The notes under the pieces were generated by a model. It ran no database searches. It saw only the letters and a program-made list of their open reading frames with translations, and had not been told where the DNA came from. Positions 50,710-59,579 of a stretch of DNA of 64,000 nucleotides are shown piece after piece. Within the stretch, counting starts at the first letter, position 1. The number at the start of each line of letters is the position of its first letter. The translations under genes and the position numbers were made by a program. Source of the stretch: Bacteroidota bacterium (GTDB taxonomy: Bacteria; Bacteroidota; Bacteroidia; NS11-12g; UBA955); contig JANXMZ010000061.1 in assembly GCA_025354385.1 (NCBI GenBank), forward strand, positions 1 through 64,000. Reading direction: 5' to 3'.

Positions 50710-51984
50710 ATGATAAAAATACTCAAAATACTGGTATTATCAGTCTCTTTAATTATTCCTAGATATTCCTTCGCCCAATGGGCATTGCAGAATTCAGGAA
50801 CGAATAGGTCATTTGGGAGCATTTACTTTTCCTCAAAAAATGTTGGCTATACCCTTCCTTTCAAGGGGCCTATACTCAGGACTTTAAATGCAAGTTCATC
50901 TTGGGATTCCCTTTCTTCTTTAACACTATCGTCCAGCCTGCTTTATGACAATAATATCAATTTTGTGGATGATAGTTTTGGTTTTATTTCAACCCATAAC
51001 CCATCGAATGTTAAACTTTACAGGACCAAAAATATGGGTTATACCTGGAAGGATATTACGCCTGCGGGTAATTTGTCAGGAATTATTAAATTCAAATTCT
51101 TAAATAGAAAGAAGGGATACGCTTATGCTAATTCAGCGTTTGATGACCAATGCTGGATGACTAATGACAGTGGAAACACCTGGAAATATATTCCATTGGG
51201 GTTTTCGCTTGGAAGTGGCACAAGTTCATTGCCCACTATGTTCTTTGTAAATGACAGTACTGGCTACATTGCAGGTGGTGATGGGTCATTCAATTATAAA
51301 GGGGTGGTTAAAAAAACGACAAATTCAGGAAAAACATTTTCTACAGTTATCCTGCCAAAGAATTCTGTAATCAATTCAATTTATTTTCCAAATGCAGATA
51401 CCGGTTATGTAATTTCCCGTAATGGCGGTATTTTTTCTACTACTAATGCGGGAACTTCATGGGACAGCTTGACAACACTTGCACTAATATCTTATGAAAG
51501 TGAAGTATTTTTTACAAGCGGGATGAATGGATTTGTTATTTCAGGCAATAGAATATACAGGACAATAAATGGAGGTAAAACCTGGAAATCGCAGGATCCC
51601 GGAACAAAGCAAAATCTTAGGGGAATCTTCTTTACAGATGCCAATAACGGATATATAGTTGGGGATAGTGGTACAATATTGAAAACTATAAATTCAGGGG
51701 TAGCAACACAATTACATCCAGTTTCTATTCCTCCAGAAAGTATTACTGTTTATCCTATCCCTGCTTCAAAGAACTTACTTATAGAAATTACAAGTGGGCA
51801 GTATGCAGGTGTTCTTCATGATTTAACTATATATAACGAATTGGGAGAATTGGTGTTAAATGTGCTGTTAGAACAAAAGGTTCAATTGAATATTGACCTT
51901 GTTAATGGGATATACTATTATATAGTAGGTTGTAAGGGTTTAGTAAAAAATAAGGGCAAAATCATTATAATCAATGATAAATGA
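50710..51984 (+). CDS. T9SS-exported YCF48/BNR-type propeller protein
   Basis: From the ATG at 50710 the 424-aa product has a signal peptide (MIKILKILVLSVSLIIP, ending SFAQ). A propeller of repeated blades follows, each with a T-x2-G-x-TW turn: TKNMGYTWKDI, TNDSGNTWKYI, TNSGKTFST, TNAGTSWDS, TINGGKTWKS. These resemble YCF48/Hcf136 or BNR repeats. The C-terminal domain has TVYPIPASKNLLI, where the consensus YPNP is YPIP. A TTG at 50683 would add nine residues before the signal and is rejected. It is the last gene of the island. Confidence 0.78.
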   Translation: MIKILKILVLSVSLIIPRYSFAQWALQNSGTNRSFGSIYFSSKNVGYTLPFKGPILRTLNASSSWDSLSSLTLSSSLLYDNNINFVDDSFGFISTHNPSNVKLYRTKNMGYTWKDITPAGNLSGIIKFKFLNRKKGYAYANSAFDDQCWMTNDSGNTWKYIPLGFSLGSGTSSLPTMFFVNDSTGYIAGGDGSFNYKGVVKKTTNSGKTFSTVILPKNSVINSIYFPNADTGYVISRNGGIFSTTNAGTSWDSLTTLALISYESEVFFTSGMNGFVISGNRIYRTINGGKTWKSQDPGTKQNLRGIFFTDANNGYIVGDSGTILKTINSGVATQLHPVSIPPESITVYPIPASKNLLIEITSGQYAGVLHDLTIYNELGELVLNVLLEQKVQLNIDLVNGIYYYIVGCKGLVKNKGKIIIINDK

Positions 51985-52036
51985 AACAATTTTAATGCGT
52001 AACTCCAATTAATAATTCTTAGTTTTCATAGTATTT

Positions 52037-52058
52037 GTTTTATTAATGTTTTATTAGA
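52037..52058 (+). repeat. tandem 11-bp repeats, putative right integrase arm sites
   Basis: GTTTTATTAAT and GTTTTATTAGA lie 47 bp inside the right attachment site and match the pair at 9439-9460 in sequence, spacing and orientation. Confidence 0.55.
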
Positions 52059-52066
52059 GTAAATAA

Positions 52067-52096
52067 AAAAGCTTTCAGAAATTCTGAAAGCCTTGT
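52067..52096 (-). terminator. island-borne terminator of tRNA-Ala
   Basis: On the minus strand GGCTTTCAG and CTGAAAGCT pair around a short AATTT-type loop, followed by a T run. It lies directly downstream of the intact tRNA-Ala and replaces the native terminator left at 9243-9266. Confidence 0.75.
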
Positions 52097-52104
52097 GAGA
52101 GTAA

Positions 52105-52179
<75 letters not shown>

Positions 52180-52190
52180 TTTTATATTAC

Positions 52191-52258
52191 AGAACATTCG
52201 AACCGATGGCCTTCCCGCATATTACGCGGGACGCTCTAGCCAAATGAGCTAATCCCCC
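52191..52258 (-). pseudogene. truncated tRNA remnant upstream of tRNA-Ala
   Basis: The first 27 nt match the tRNA-Ala 5' half (GGGGGATTAGCTCATTTGGC). The anticodon arm CCCGC-GTAATAT-GCGGG would read AAT. After TTCGAAT the T-arm and acceptor 3' strand are missing. The anticodon arm is related to that of the remnant at 8875-8953. Confidence 0.75.
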
Positions 52259-52392
52259 AGAATTGTTTAGAACTGAGGGGCGAAATTAAATCATTTTTTT
52301 GAACCTTCAAAGAAAATAATATTCATGAACGGAAAACCATTTCAGAAAACGCTTTTTTAAATTTAATTCCATAAATTGCCTATGATTTATTC

Positions 52393-52656
52393 ATGAAAGC
52401 AATACTTAAATATCTTTTTGGCAATTCAATGAAGCCAGTATTATTTATGTTTTTAGCTTTACCGCTTTTTATCCTAGGGGTGCTTTCTGAAATAGGCGGG
52501 TTGTTGTTAATCGGAGATATATTGTTTATGATGGCATGCCTATGGTTAGTATTGTCTTTTTTTGTTTTGCTTTTCAGAGGAGAGTGGAAACAAAGTTTTT
52601 ACACCTTTTTATTTATCGCAGCGGTGATAATAGCAATTGGCCTATTAGCCAATTAA
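52393..52656 (+). CDS. small membrane protein, 87 aa
   Basis: The protein has three hydrophobic helices (PVLFMFLALPLFILGVLSEI; LLLIGDILFMMACLWLVL; FYTFLFIAAVIIAIGLLAN). No family is recognised. It lies just outside the right end of the island, in the chromosomal flank. Confidence 0.6.
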   Translation: MKAILKYLFGNSMKPVLFMFLALPLFILGVLSEIGGLLLIGDILFMMACLWLVLSFFVLLFRGEWKQSFYTFLFIAAVIIAIGLLAN

Positions 52657-52827
52657 TCGGATTATAAATTTATTTTTCTATGGCATTTTTATCGAGTAAG
52701 TATCACAAAAGGTATTTAGTTAGTTAGTATTTGTTGGGTGTTCATATTATTGTACAATTGTCTTGTTTTGCCACTGTTTACAAGTTTTTTTGGCATAAAA
52801 TTAAATTATTACTTCTATTCTTCGCTA

Positions 52828-52835
52828 TAATTTTG
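52828..52835 (+). promoter_or_regulatory. -7 element of the HAD gene
   Basis: TAATTTTG matches TAnnTTTG and lies 21 bp before the ATG at 52857. The -33 region is not consensus. Confidence 0.4.
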
Positions 52836-52856
52836 CAAGGTTATAAATTATAGTCT

Positions 52857-53333
52857 ATGCAAATCTTCCTCGATTTTGACGGCACCATTGTAGAGCACGA
52901 ATACCCTGAGATTGGTAATTATGCAGAAGGGTGTTTTGAAGTTATTTCTAAACTTCAAAAGGCAGGGCATAAAATTATCCTCAATACCTATAGAGCTAGT
53001 AGCAGAAGAGGGAAACTTCAGAAGGCTTTAGATTATATCAATGAAATCGGGAAAAATAAAATTAAACCTATTACGGAGTTTTCTAAGAGTAAGATAAATC
53101 CATTTTATTGGAATTGGAATGTATTTAATGCCTTTGGATTTATTTTTATAGACGATGAATGCATAGGTATACCAACAAAATTAGGAAGTTCAAAACTAGA
53201 GCGGAGAATAGTTAATTGGTCGGAGATAGACAAGCAATTTAGCGAGAATGGCATTTATGCTGAAAATGAAAATGGTATTGTAAATATTAATTCTTCTTAC
53301 AGCGAAGTGCAAAAAGTAGGTATTGCCTCATAA
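52857..53333 (+). CDS. HAD-superfamily hydrolase
   Basis: The 158-aa protein has motif I FLDFDGTIVEH (Asp 5 and Asp 7), motif II in IILNTYRASS with Thr in place of the usual Ser/Thr, and motif IV FGFIFIDDECIG with paired Asp near residue 99. The cap is minimal, as in small C0-type phosphatases. Substrate unknown. It is preceded by a -7 element at 52828. Confidence 0.75.
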   Translation: MQIFLDFDGTIVEHEYPEIGNYAEGCFEVISKLQKAGHKIILNTYRASSRRGKLQKALDYINEIGKNKIKPITEFSKSKINPFYWNWNVFNAFGFIFIDDECIGIPTKLGSSKLERRIVNWSEIDKQFSENGIYAENENGIVNINSSYSEVQKVGIAS

Positions 53334-53482
53334 TCTTTCTTCGAAAATTTGTTCTAATCTCAGGCAGTATTATACCCCAACTAATCCGAAGGCGCTCTCA
53401 CGAGCATTGCGAGTAAAAAAGCTAGTCGCAGCAACCAACCTTCTTTTTCTAAGGAAAAAGATTTTTTAAGATTTGTTTTTTT

Positions 53483-53535
53483 TTACCTCTACGGGTGATT
53501 TCTGTTCGTTCCTCACAGAACTTCCCTTGAGGTAA
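53483..53535. repeat. nested hairpin element
   Basis: TTACCTC at the left pairs with GAGGTAA at the right, GGG with CCC, and TTCTGT with ACAGAA around a 10-nt loop. Flanking T8-9 and A8 tracts mean it can act as a terminator in either direction. Confidence 0.6.
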
Positions 53536-53862
53536 CAAAAAAAACTACATCTCAAAAAACCGGCCGGTTCATGCGACGTCCCTCAAACATAGAACTTTGT
53601 TATAATGTCAAATATGTTACTCTTAAAATAAATAATATTTAGCCATTGTTGAAGTAGTTGCATGATTCCAATAAATTTGCCAAAGAAACAATGTAATTTA
53701 TGTAATACTTGCATATTAAATGATCATTTTTACCAGTATAAAAAATACAATGATTTGAAAATATGTTTGTTAAAGAGTTAGTAAGGATTGACTATTTAAA
53801 CAAACGCATTTTACCTAACAATGATTTAATATTAAATAAACATTAGGCGAATTATTCTAATT

Positions 53863-53870
53863 TACCTTTG
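53863..53870 (+). promoter_or_regulatory. -7 element of the cytochrome-like lipoprotein gene
   Basis: TACCTTTG matches TAnnTTTG and ends 14 bp before the ATG at 53885. No consensus -33 element is visible. Confidence 0.4.
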
Positions 53871-53884
53871 CTTTCATTAAAATA

Positions 53885-54283
53885 ATGATTCATTTTAAAT
53901 ATCATTTCTTGCTAATTACTATTTTTTTGATGTCTGCTTGTGAAAGGAAGCCAAACATTGTAATTCCTCCAAAAAACAACGCTTGCGACACCAGCAATAT
54001 CACTTATTCGGGTAAGGTAAAACCGATATTAACTGCCAATTGTTACAGTTGTCATTCTGATAGTACCGCAAGCACCAATGGCGGTATTGATTTGGAAAAC
54101 TTTGTTGAATTGAAAAATTACATGGATTTACATTTCCGTTTAGATACTTCTTACGGATCCCAGTTTTATAATATTTGCAACCAAACTATTGGCACCAAAT
54201 CTATGCCTCCTTCATATAAAATGAGTGCATGTGAAATAAGGACGATAAAGATTTGGATAGATGCAGGGGCTTTGAATAATTGA
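53885..54283 (+). CDS. cytochrome c-like lipoprotein
   Basis: The 132-aa protein has a lipoprotein signal (FLLITIFLMSACERK, lipid-modified Cys near 19). A single haem-c-like domain follows: KPILTANCYSCHSDSTASTN (C-x-x-C-H near 56) and GTKSMPPSYKMSACEIRTIK as the likely Met-ligand region. This is the short cytochrome type common in Bacteroidota lipoproteins (membrane-anchored electron carriers or haem-binding sensors). It is monocistronic. Confidence 0.82.
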   Translation: MIHFKYHFLLITIFLMSACERKPNIVIPPKNNACDTSNITYSGKVKPILTANCYSCHSDSTASTNGGIDLENFVELKNYMDLHFRLDTSYGSQFYNICNQTIGTKSMPPSYKMSACEIRTIKIWIDAGALNN

Positions 54284-54332
54284 GATCATCTCAAAAATTA
54301 AAACGGAGCAAATTGGATTGCTATGAGCATTC

Positions 54333-55595
54333 TTAATTCAGAAAATAAGCGCCAATTAACTGTATTGAAAAAGATAAAGTGATTAAAACTACCGACGCAA
54401 TTTTAACCCAAAAATGCTTGAAGTAATTTTGCAAAGCCAATACCATAAACAGCAATAAAAAGAATTGAAAGTCGAGTGTATATCTAGCGCAGAACTGCAC
54501 CCATCCGGTGCCCATGATACAAAATATAACCATGGCCATTCCAAATGCACTCAACAGGCATGCAGACATTAATTGAAAATGGGGGTCCCAAAAGCTTTTT
54601 CTCAGTTTAGAAAAATAAAAGTATAAGTTGGGTATTAGTAAAAGAAATAATGGGGAGCCCCATATAAAACCAAAACCTTCAGGCTCCTTTTTTATAAAAG
54701 GGAAAGACTCCTTAAAGCTTGGCCAATGTAGTACTTCTGTGTAGAAATTATGGCTAAAATAATGTAAGGAAAAATACCCATGTTGATTAAAGTTGTCCTG
54801 AAAATAAGCACTCATAATATGGTACTTTAAACCATTTTCGAATACATCACCAAAACGCACAAAATTATAAATGGCATTTAAGCCACTAAAAATAACAAAA
54901 GGTATACAAAAATAGATCAAGCTTTTTAAGTTTTCAACTCTGCCAGTATTTCTCTCCAAAGCAAAGAAAAGTGCTACAAAAAAAGGAAATACAAATACAA
55001 AATGATTGCGGGTATAAATAGCACAGGCCAACAAGAACCCCGATAAAAATAAGTTAAAAATCTTTGCTTTGCCTCTCAGAAAGACTAAGATTGAAGCTAG
55101 CAAAAATGTTTGTGCCATTATCTGAGAAATAAACCATACACTGCCTTTCATGGCCATATAAAATTGCACCGTACCCAATCCCCAAAACAGCCCCAATAAT
55201 GCTAGTGATATAGGATTTAGGTTGAGATTGAATTTTGAATTGCATTTTATAAAAATCAGTAGGACCAATAAAACATTAAAGGCCCCAAAAAGTGCGTTTA
55301 TCAGAGCATCTGGTAAATCGAGTCCAAACAAAGCAACCAAAGGCATAAACACCAAGGCAGGAACTGGCGGCCAATACATATAAAATTTTCCTTTGTATTC
55401 AACAAGATCCTCTTTTGAAGGCGTATTTTCTAAATTCAACCTGCAGTGCAAGAAAGCATCTGCTTGAAATCTAAAATAATTGAGTTGAGTGCCTCTATCA
55501 ATGCGAATATGTCCTGCTTCGAACCTTATGGCATACAAAAAAAAACAGAGTATGGGAATAACCAATACCAGCCTTTCTCTTTTTTGAAATTTCAT
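54333..55595 (-). CDS. polytopic membrane protein, GT-C glycosyltransferase-like
   Basis: The ATG at 55595 gives 420 aa, beginning MKFQKRERLVLVIPILCFF. There are about ten membrane helices. A long periplasmic loop after helix 1 has FRFQADAFLHCRLNLENTP and GKFYMYWPPVPALVFMPL, as in GT-C type mannosyl/arabinosyl transferases, which use lipid-linked sugars. The acceptor and sugar are unknown. A GTG at 55619 is an alternative start giving 428 aa. Confidence 0.7.
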   Translation of the reverse strand: MKFQKRERLVLVIPILCFFLYAIRFEAGHIRIDRGTQLNYFRFQADAFLHCRLNLENTPSKEDLVEYKGKFYMYWPPVPALVFMPLVALFGLDLPDALINALFGAFNVLLVLLIFIKCNSKFNLNLNPISLALLGLFWGLGTVQFYMAMKGSVWFISQIMAQTFLLASILVFLRGKAKIFNLFLSGFLLACAIYTRNHFVFVFPFFVALFFALERNTGRVENLKSLIYFCIPFVIFSGLNAIYNFVRFGDVFENGLKYHIMSAYFQDNFNQHGYFSLHYFSHNFYTEVLHWPSFKESFPFIKKEPEGFGFIWGSPLFLLLIPNLYFYFSKLRKSFWDPHFQLMSACLLSAFGMAMVIFCIMGTGWVQFCARYTLDFQFFLLLFMVLALQNYFKHFWVKIASVVLITLSFSIQLIGAYFLN

Positions 55596-55720
55596 TGTTA
55601 CAATAGCATTTACAGACACACAAACATAAGATTTATTTTTTCAAGTAAAGAGACAATTGCCTGAAATGAGCGCAAAAATTTATGCTAAAATTTTTAGCTA
55701 TACAATACTAAATTTTGTTG

Positions 55721-55728
55721 TATTTTTG
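55721..55728 (+). promoter_or_regulatory. -7 element of the radical SAM gene
   Basis: TATTTTTG matches TAnnTTTG and ends 4 bp before the ATG at 55733, implying a leaderless or nearly leaderless mRNA. Confidence 0.4.
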
Positions 55729-55732
55729 TTAA

Positions 55733-56797
55733 ATGAATAATGAGACCTTGATAAAAGGAAGGGGTGCCCAAATAAACACTCACAATCGCTTTAACCGAAA
55801 CGAGCGTGTTTATGAACATATTGAAGGCTTGGATGAAGAAGACTTTTCTTTACATTCCAAAACGGAATACCTTGAAGTATTTCCAAAAACAATCGTCAAC
55901 AAAGTTGACAGTCCTGATTTAGGCATGGCCTATTCCATGAACCCCTATCAGGGTTGCGAACACGGATGCATTTATTGTTATGCTCGCAATAGTCACAATT
56001 ATTGGGGCTATAGTTCGGGAGCAGAGTTTGAACAAAAAATACTGGTTAAGAAAAATGCTGCTCAATTGTTGGAAGAGACTTTTCAGAAGTCAACTTGGGA
56101 GCCCTCTCCTATTATGCTTTCAGGCAATACGGATTGCTACCAGCCCGCGGAAAGAAAATTTGGCATTACCAGACAGATACTGGAAATATGTCTTAAATAC
56201 AGGCATCCAGTAAGCATTATTACAAAAAACAGTTTGGTTGAGCGCGACCTCGATTTAATCATTGAGTTGAACAAACTCAAACTTGTAAATGTAAGCATAA
56301 CGCTAACTTCTTTAGATGAACAATTAAGACAATTACTAGAGCCAAGAACGGCGAGTACTGTTCGCAAATTAAAGACCATAGAAACATTGGCCAATCATCA
56401 AATACCCGTTAATGTAATGATGGCTCCTATTATTCCAGGGTTGAATAGCCACGAGATATTGCCTCTGGCAGAGAAAGTATCAGGGCGAGGAGCCTCTTCG
56501 CTTCATTATACCATCATTAGGTTAAATGGCAGTATAGGCAATGTTTTTCTCAACTGGATTAGCAAAACTTTTCCAGAAAGAGCCCCTAAAGTGATTCATC
56601 AAATTCAAGAATGCCATGATGGGCAGTTGAATGACAGTCGCTATGGCAAACGCATGAAAGGTGATGGTAAAACGGCAGAGATGATTGCTCAAATGATAGG
56701 TTTGGCCAGACAAAAATTTTTTAAAGACAAAAAATTACCTACTTTGGATTGTAGTATTTTTATGCGCAATAAAAAGGGGCAGTTGGGTTTGTTTTAA
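55733..56797 (+). CDS. PA0069-like radical SAM protein
   Basis: The 354-aa protein begins with IKGRGAQINTHNRF. It has the SPL-like cluster motif GCEHGCIYCYAR (C-x3-C-x2-C, Cys near 75, 79 and 82) and LSGNTDCYQPAERKFG typical of the PA0069/SplB-like family. The C-terminal ASSLHYTIIRLNGSIGNVF is conserved. It binds a [4Fe-4S] cluster and S-adenosylmethionine; the substrate is unknown, though a DNA-photolesion lyase relation is often suggested. Confidence 0.9.
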   Translation: MNNETLIKGRGAQINTHNRFNRNERVYEHIEGLDEEDFSLHSKTEYLEVFPKTIVNKVDSPDLGMAYSMNPYQGCEHGCIYCYARNSHNYWGYSSGAEFEQKILVKKNAAQLLEETFQKSTWEPSPIMLSGNTDCYQPAERKFGITRQILEICLKYRHPVSIITKNSLVERDLDLIIELNKLKLVNVSITLTSLDEQLRQLLEPRTASTVRKLKTIETLANHQIPVNVMMAPIIPGLNSHEILPLAEKVSGRGASSLHYTIIRLNGSIGNVFLNWISKTFPERAPKVIHQIQECHDGQLNDSRYGKRMKGDGKTAEMIAQMIGLARQKFFKDKKLPTLDCSIFMRNKKGQLGLF

Positions 56798-56870
56798 ATT
56801 TACAAAGAACAACTGAATTGCTCAAGATAATGTTACTTTTAAAACAAGATTATTTTTTCAATACTTAAAA

Positions 56871-57752
56871 TCATTTTTTGATACTCGGGTAAGGCACATA
56901 TGCCTGATCATCTCCTTGAATCTTATCAAAGGTTTGCGCTATCCATTTTTCTTTTGCTTCCTGAAGAATTACTTTGCTACTGGATACAAAATTCCAATCA
57001 ATGAAACGCTCTTCAGGTAAAGGGTCACCGCCAAAAAGATAAACAGTGGTGTTAGCAGCCATATTAAACTGACATAATTTAGAATCGTTTGCTATGAGAA
57101 TGTGCTTTGGCAAAAATGTATCACCTTCGATCTCCACACTACCCTCTAAAATATACAAGCCCACTTCGCCATATAATTCATTTCCTAACTGAATTGTTTG
57201 TTGGGTGCTACTTTTAATTTCTAACATATACAAAGGACTGTAAACGGGTACGGGCGATTTTTTACCGAATGCCTCGCCTGCAATTAATTTAAACTGAACA
57301 TCGCCTTCTGTCCATGTTGGAATTTCATTTTCGTCTGTATGATGAAACGCTGGCTCCATCTGTTCTAACGCTTTTGGCAAGGCCACCCATATCTGCAATC
57401 CATGAATGTATTTTGTTGAATGTCTCAAATACTCTGGCGTTCTTTCTGAATGCACAATGCCTTTTCCTGCTGTCATCCAATTTACCTCTCCCGGTTTTAT
57501 TTCCATTTGTGTACCGATAGAATCTCTGTGCATAATACTACCTTCAAATAAAAATGTGAGTGTAGACAAACCAATGTGTGGATGCGGAAGTACATCGAAA
57601 TTTTCACGCTCATTTATTTTCGCAGGTCCCATGTGATCAATAAAAATAAATGGACCTACCATTCTTTTTTGTCGGAAAGGCAATAATCTGCCGACCATAA
57701 AATTGCCGATACTTACCACTCTCTCTTCAATGATGAATTGGATATTTGACAT
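56871..57752 (-). CDS. pirin family protein
   Basis: The 293-aa bicupin has the pirin N-terminal signature VGRLLPFRQKRMVGPFIFIDHMGP, then FDVLPHPHIGLSTLTFLFEG with the metal-binding His residues, HRDSIGTQMEIKPGEVNWMTAGKGIVHSERTP, and the pirin C-terminal domain. Pirins are Fe-dependent cupins, some with quercetinase activity. It is separated by 14 bp from the upstream reductase gene, so the two are probably co-transcribed. Confidence 0.92.
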   Translation of the reverse strand: MSNIQFIIEERVVSIGNFMVGRLLPFRQKRMVGPFIFIDHMGPAKINERENFDVLPHPHIGLSTLTFLFEGSIMHRDSIGTQMEIKPGEVNWMTAGKGIVHSERTPEYLRHSTKYIHGLQIWVALPKALEQMEPAFHHTDENEIPTWTEGDVQFKLIAGEAFGKKSPVPVYSPLYMLEIKSSTQQTIQLGNELYGEVGLYILEGSVEIEGDTFLPKHILIANDSKLCQFNMAANTTVYLFGGDPLPEERFIDWNFVSSSKVILQEAKEKWIAQTFDKIQGDDQAYVPYPSIKK

Positions 57753-57766
57753 CGCGTATTATAAAA

Positions 57767-58333
57767 TTATTGAACTGGTTTCATTTTCTCTGAAGCCTGC
57801 ATGCACCATAACAACTCATTAATAAAACCAACAGCCCGTTTATCCATACCTGCTTTGTCTGTGGGATTTCCATCGTCATCAAATGACTCTTGAACTTTTG
57901 GCACTGGGAACATGGCTGGAACTGTCCATGCACGAATTTTCCATAGAGAAAATTGCAAGGATGTAATCACCTGACTGCCCCCAAAAATACCGTTTGAAGC
58001 TGTAGATATTGCCACTGGTTTTCTATGCCATTCGTCGTACAAAAGATCTACCACATTTTTTAAAGCGGCAGGATAACCCCCATTGTATTCTGGTGTAACA
58101 ATGATAACCCCATTGGCCACCTTTATTTTTTCTGCAAATGCAATTACTTCTGGTGTTGGGTTGGTTTGAAATTTTAACCGCTCATTGAAAACAGGAAATT
58201 GATATTCATTCAAATCTAGAATCTCCACAGTTGCCAAATTATTCTCTACTATGTATTTTTTTAAATAAAGTGCAACTTTATGACTTTGGCGACTGATGCG
58301 GACACTGGCGGATATTATACTGATGTGATACAT
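57767..58333 (-). CDS. NADPH-dependent FMN reductase
   Basis: The 188-aa flavodoxin-like protein has the phosphate-binding N-terminus IISASVRISRQSHKVALYL and the FMN loop TPEYNGGYPAALKNVVDLLYDEW, the signature of the FMN_red family. It reduces FMN or quinones with NADPH. It is co-oriented with the pirin gene, and quinone handling is a plausible shared theme (inference). Confidence 0.9.
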   Translation of the reverse strand: MYHISIISASVRISRQSHKVALYLKKYIVENNLATVEILDLNEYQFPVFNERLKFQTNPTPEVIAFAEKIKVANGVIIVTPEYNGGYPAALKNVVDLLYDEWHRKPVAISTASNGIFGGSQVITSLQFSLWKIRAWTVPAMFPVPKVQESFDDDGNPTDKAGMDKRAVGFINELLWCMQASEKMKPVQ

Positions 58334-58575
58334 GATTTTTTAGGGATAAAATTACTACTATTTTAAACACTTCCGAAAAAAATCACGTAAAAACAGAAAA
58401 CATTCACACCAAATCTGTAAATTTTTCGGTATGAACGTTTAACCTATTAACAAATCATTGGCAACATTTCAAAAAACTATCCTATGAACTCTCGCCTGTA
58501 TCCTTTTAAACATATTATGTAACGCAAATATATCCTCATTAAGTTGAGACGAAAAACAGGCACTATTTATTTACA

Positions 58576-59577
58576 TTAGTACAACTTATATCCAAAGCTT
58601 ATATATAACATATGTCCAGATACATTTTCAGAGGTGTTGTAATTAATTCTTGTGAAACCAGGGGAATAGGATACTTGAAGTGAATACCTCTTATTTGTTA
58701 AGCGAAAAGCAGGCTGAAATAATAACTGAGCGTTTGTAGAGGAGGAAAATCCTTTATTGTTTTTTAAATTACCCCCATAATTGTAATTAATTCTTGTAGA
58801 ATTAAAACCAATGCCTATATTTAAGCCAAAAGCCAACTGATATTTATCTTTTATAATATTTCTCTCAACTAATAATGGCAGCAATAATTGATAAGCATTG
58901 GTTACCGCTTTATAATTCCCTGAACTTTCTGAAAGCACACTATCCGGATAAATTTTAATTGCGTTATTTACAATTGCATATTTCACATCAGTAGAATGAA
59001 AATCACCATTGCTTCTATATTTCGAAAATCTAAATCTTGATCCAGTAACAAGACGGTATGGGGTTGTGCCTATTGGACGGGATTTTTCTTTAATCGTAAA
59101 CCCAAAGGAAAAGCCTGCATTAACACGCTTAGGTGTTATTTTAATAAAATTGGCGGGATTAGAACTGATGGAACTACCAATAGCATATACATAACCATAA
59201 GATGTATCTGTAGTAGTGTTTTTGGATAATCCAACCAAAGTTGCTAATCCAAAATTTATTTCATTGAACCAACTAATTCTATTTTTAGACAACTCATTCC
59301 TATTGGTATTGGGTGCTGCAATGGTATTGAATTTGGAAGTCTTGCCAATACTTATTTGTATAATGCTATTGGAGTCTTCCAAATTAAGGGTTATTTTATT
59401 GCCCATTTTAGGCATAGGTACTGATATGAATTCTCCACCAATATTTATTTTAATGGTGTCCAATGTCGATGTTTGCGCTTTAACATTGATGCCTACAAAA
59501 TACATAGCAATAATTGCAACATAACTAATTAATGGTTTGTAATTCATTTCTTGTGATATTTTTATTGACGTATTCAT
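58576..59577 (-). CDS. outer membrane beta-barrel protein of a sigma-factor operon
   Basis: The 333-aa protein has a signal-like N-terminus after a short leader (SYVAIIAMYFVGINVKAQ; the second Met at residue 12 may be the real start). The C-terminal half is made of alternating strands rich in Tyr/Asn (YQLAFGLNIGIGFNSTRINYNYG, YSLQVSYSPGFTRINYN) and ends FGYKLY with a terminal aromatic residue. This is typical of small outer membrane barrels. It is the last gene of the sigma/anti-sigma operon, 2 bp after the preceding stop. Confidence 0.7.
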   Translation of the reverse strand: MNTSIKISQEMNYKPLISYVAIIAMYFVGINVKAQTSTLDTIKINIGGEFISVPMPKMGNKITLNLEDSNSIIQISIGKTSKFNTIAAPNTNRNELSKNRISWFNEINFGLATLVGLSKNTTTDTSYGYVYAIGSSISSNPANFIKITPKRVNAGFSFGFTIKEKSRPIGTTPYRLVTGSRFRFSKYRSNGDFHSTDVKYAIVNNAIKIYPDSVLSESSGNYKAVTNAYQLLLPLLVERNIIKDKYQLAFGLNIGIGFNSTRINYNYGGNLKNNKGFSSSTNAQLLFQPAFRLTNKRYSLQVSYSPGFTRINYNTSENVSGHMLYISFGYKLY

Positions 59578-59579
59578 TT

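Larger units (their letters stand above)
53334..53884. other. gene-free stretch with structured repeats
   Basis: No gene was found. The segment contains the nested hairpin at 53483-53535, the 12-bp palindrome AACCGGCCGGTT at 53558-53569 and a small hairpin with CTTTTTCTAAGGAAAAAG near 53445-53462. Its GC-rich islands contrast with AT-rich surroundings. Confidence 0.55.

Noticed and set aside
52749..52766. ATTGTACAAT palindrome as a third copy of the metal operator
   Set aside because: It lies outside the island, lacks the following ACA and has no ACCTTTG box at 20 bp.
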